Positions 32,106 to 33,714 of a stretch of 33,714 bases of DNA are shown piece by piece. Source of the stretch: Lachnospiraceae bacterium. GTDB lineage: Bacteria; Bacillota; Clostridia; Lachnospirales; Lachnospiraceae. The translations under genes were made by a program, and so were the position numbers. The first letter of the stretch is position 1. Each line of letters begins with the position of its first letter. The notes beneath the pieces were generated by a model. The model saw nothing but the letters and a program-made list of their open reading frames with translations. It made no database searches and was not told the DNA's origin. The DNA is taken from NCBI GenBank assembly GCA_017513125.1, contig JAFWDI010000022.1:1-33714 (forward strand). Reading direction: 5' to 3'.

Positions 32106-33217
32106 AGATACTGCCTCATCAGCCGGGTGAGCATCTCGGTGAAGCCCAGACCGGCCGCTTTCATCATGTTCGGATAGCGGCTGTGGGTCGTGAAGCCGGG
32201 AATCGTGTTCACTTCGTTAAAGACGATGCGGCCCGCGGGCGTCAGAAACATGTCCACGCGGGCGAGGCCGCTGCAGCCGAGCGCCTTCCAGATCACCTTC
32301 GCGCACTTCTGCACGCGCTTCTCGGTCAGCTCGTCGATGCGCGCCGGGCAATGGATCTTCGACGTCTCCAGGGTGTACTTCTCCCGGAAATCGAAGAAAC
32401 CGTCCGCCAGCTCGATCTCGTCGACGCGGCCGCAGAACGGGCCGTCGGGACCGTCCATGACCGCGCAGCCGACCTCGAAGCCGGGGACCGCCTCCTCGAC
32501 GATGACTTCGTCGTCGTATTCGAACGCGGCGCGGACCGCGGCGGGCAATGCCTCCGCCCCGCGCACCTTCGTGATCCCGAACGACGATCCCGCGCGCAGA
32601 GGCTTCACAAACAGCTCCGGCTGTCCGCCGGCGTGCAGCGCAAACTCCTCCGCGGCCGCCCGGATGACCTTCTCCACCTCGCGCTCGTCCGACGGCATCT
32701 CCTGCCTGCGAAAGGTCCGTCCGCGCGGGACCTCCACCCCTGCGAGACGCACGAGCCTGTGGGCGCGGTCCTTGTCCATGCAGATCGCGGACGCGAGCGT
32801 TCCGCAGCCGACGGCCGGAACGCCGGACAGTTCCAGCAGTCCCTGCACGGTCCCGTCCTCCCCGTTTCGTCCGTGAAGCACCGGGAAGGCCAGATCGACC
32901 GGCTCATCCGCGAGGAGTCCCGCGCCGCGGTCGGGTGTGACCCGGGCCGGGCGGCAGGGACCCTCGGTCCAGCTGCCGTCCGCGATCCGTTCCGGGCCGC
33001 CCTCATAGCGCAGCCAGCGTCCGTCCTTCGTGATGCCGACCGGCACCGCCTCAAACTCCACGGGATCCAGGTTTTCGATCACTGCCGCCGCAGACTGCAG
33101 CGACACTTCGTGTTCCGGCGAGCAGCCGCCGAAGATCACGGCGACCCGCGTTTTCCCGCTGCGCGCGGCAGTCCTTTTTCCGCCGCATTCCGCGGCGATC
33201 GAATTCATGGCATACAT
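32102..33217 (-). CDS. vanG: D-alanine:D-serine ligase, VanG type
   Basis: A 371-residue ATP-grasp D-Ala:D-X ligase. Family landmarks are VAVIFGGCSPEHEVSLQSA (25-43), FPVLHGRNGEDGTVQG (111-126), VKPLRAGSSFGITKV (204-218) and FNEVNTIPGFT (333-343). The specificity loop reads FREKYTLETSKIHCPARI (277-294). EKYT is the pattern of VanG/VanC-type D-Ser ligases, not of Ddl or the D-Lac ligase VanA. About 22 extra N-terminal residues precede the first strand, and an ATG at 33208 is an alternative, but AAAGGAGC before 33217 supports the longer form. The ribosome binding site lies in a hairpin (33222-33261). It produces D-Ala-D-Ser for wall precursors of low vancomycin affinity. Confidence 0.93.
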   Translation of the reverse strand: MYAMNSIAAECGGKRTAARSGKTRVAVIFGGCSPEHEVSLQSAAAVIENLDPVEFEAVPVGITKDGRWLRYEGGPERIADGSWTEGPCRPARVTPDRGAGLLADEPVDLAFPVLHGRNGEDGTVQGLLELSGVPAVGCGTLASAICMDKDRAHRLVRLAGVEVPRGRTFRRQEMPSDEREVEKVIRAAAEEFALHAGGQPELFVKPLRAGSSFGITKVRGAEALPAAVRAAFEYDDEVIVEEAVPGFEVGCAVMDGPDGPFCGRVDEIELADGFFDFREKYTLETSKIHCPARIDELTEKRVQKCAKVIWKALGCSGLARVDMFLTPAGRIVFNEVNTIPGFTTHSRYPNMMKAAGLGFTEMLTRLMRQYL

Positions 33218-33221
33218 AAAA

Positions 33222-33337
33222 AAGCTCCTTTCTGATGAAACCTTAACATCAGAAGGAGCTTCGTTCTTTCAGACGGGCTTACGTTTCCGTCCCGGTTTTA
33301 TGCAGGCTTTCCTGCCGTTTTCGCACATCTGCGTGCG
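33222..33337 (-). promoter_or_regulatory. Multi-hairpin leader upstream of the ligase gene
   Basis: Four dyads stand in a row in the gap after the kinase gene: 33322-33337 (CGCAC with GTGCG), 33302-33315 (GCAGG with CCTGC), 33272-33291 (GACGG with CCGTC) and 33222-33261, a 15-base arm pair with one bulge. On the coding strand the last one contains the Shine-Dalgarno AAAGGAG in its 3' arm and is followed by a T run before the ATG, so it could act as terminator, attenuator or translation block. AAAAC separates the first three. Confidence 0.65.
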
Positions 33338-33381
33338 GTTTTCGTGATAAACGCTCCCGGCCGCGGCCGGTTCCGTCCCGC

Positions 33382-33714
33382 TCAGGCGTCGTCGCTCTCC
33401 GTCTCCGGTACGGGCGCGGCTCCCGGCTCCGCGGGCAGTTCCACCGTGAACACGATCAGCTCGTCCGCGCTTTCGGCCCGGATGGTCCCGCCGTGCGTCT
33501 CCACGATCTGTTTCGAGATCGCCAGTCCCAGACCGGCCCCGCCGCTCTTCGAACTGCGCGCGGTGTCGAGCCGGTAGAACTGCTCGAAGATGCGTTTCAG
33601 TTTCGATTCCGAGATCGTGTTTCCGTGGTTCACGAACGTGATCGTGACGGAGCCGCGGGGATCCTGTTCGACCATGATCACGATCTCGGTCCCCTCGTAC
33701 GAATAGTTCACCGC
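33382..33714 (-). CDS. Sensor histidine kinase, C-terminal part (VanS candidate; 5' end beyond window)
   Basis: The last 110 residues of a histidine kinase, entering from the right edge. The ATPase domain end is clear: VTITFVNHGNTI, then the F box IFEQFYRLDTARSSKSG, GAGLGLAISKQIV and ETHGGTIRAES. The D-box Asp is replaced or out of register (VNHGNTI where DxGxGI is usual), which also occurs in VanS-type kinases of the VanG group as far as I recall. It stands 164 bases upstream of the VanG-type ligase on the same strand, the place of vanS in such operons, so it is probably its sensor. The partner regulator would lie outside the window. Confidence 0.85.
   Translation of the reverse strand, partial: AVNYSYEGTEIVIMVEQDPRGSVTITFVNHGNTISESKLKRIFEQFYRLDTARSSKSGGAGLGLAISKQIVETHGGTIRAESADELIVFTVELPAEPGAAPVPETESDDA

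Noticed and set aside
1..33714. Impression that CAATG/CATTG is over-represented
   Set aside because: A count by eye of about 14 in the first 10 kb is near what I estimate for this base composition, so there is no excess.
30007..33714. VanG-type operon as a recently acquired mobile element
   Set aside because: No integrase, transposase, repeat or composition shift is visible around it; only the left border is in the window, so the right border is untested.

Overview
The window reads as a chromosomal segment of a GC-rich, anaerobic, Gram-positive Clostridia member, most likely Lachnospiraceae-like. The basis is: strong GGAGG-type ribosome binding sites before nearly every gene, many 4-base ATGA gene overlaps, oxygen-sensitive 2-hydroxyacyl-CoA dehydratase genes with their activator, phosphoketolase, a FemAB-type cell-wall transferase, lipoproteins with Clostridia-style signal peptides, an NHLM-type peptide exporter and a VanG-type operon. 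Base composition is high-GC by eye throughout. No tRNA, rRNA, transposase, phage gene or CRISPR array was seen. Most genes lie on the minus strand.

Layout. 1-9325 (minus): a metabolic run. A leaderless-looking promoter at 9332-9340 starts a 2-hydroxyacyl-CoA dehydratase subunit, followed by a second subunit fused to its activator ATPase, a membrane protein, an aldo/keto reductase with ferredoxin clusters, a DUF1858-like protein, a flavodoxin, phosphoketolase (xfp) and a truncated alpha/beta hydrolase. 9345-17855 (minus): a compact peptide-secretion locus. It holds a small conserved-looking protein, LtrA, an ECF sigma factor, a 69-residue double-glycine precursor-like peptide, an HExxH metalloprotein, a miniature HlyD-like protein, a C39-peptidase ABC exporter, a second NHLM-type ABC exporter and a STAS protein, closed by a terminator. 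17876-22327 (minus): a cell-envelope operon of FemAB-family transferase, OmpR-type response regulator, histidine kinase and an anchored extracytoplasmic protein. 22328-22555: a 228-base imperfect palindrome with a branched predicted fold, directly after the stop of an Ldh-family dehydrogenase (22558-23667). 

23744-26836: a divergent promoter region, a small plus-strand protein with LDLS-like repeats, then a plus-strand operon of methyltransferase, alpha/beta hydrolase and a ketopantoate-reductase-like gene interrupted by a -1 frameshift at a run of seven A. 26891-29024 (minus): two lipoproteins flanking a second DUF1858-like protein. 29104-30062 (plus): a lipoprotein with two stefin/cystatin-like domains. 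30007-33714 (minus): a VanG-type operon (3' end of a sensor kinase, D-Ala:D-Ser-type ligase, VanXY, and a racemase-only VanT), whose genes overlap by ATGA. A multi-hairpin leader precedes the ligase gene and buries its ribosome binding site.

The strongest candidates for undescribed biology are the minimal precursor/metalloprotein/mini-HlyD exporter locus, the soluble VanT with a serine-racemase-type gate residue in a complete VanG-type operon, the duplicated stefin-like lipoprotein, and the large branched palindrome.
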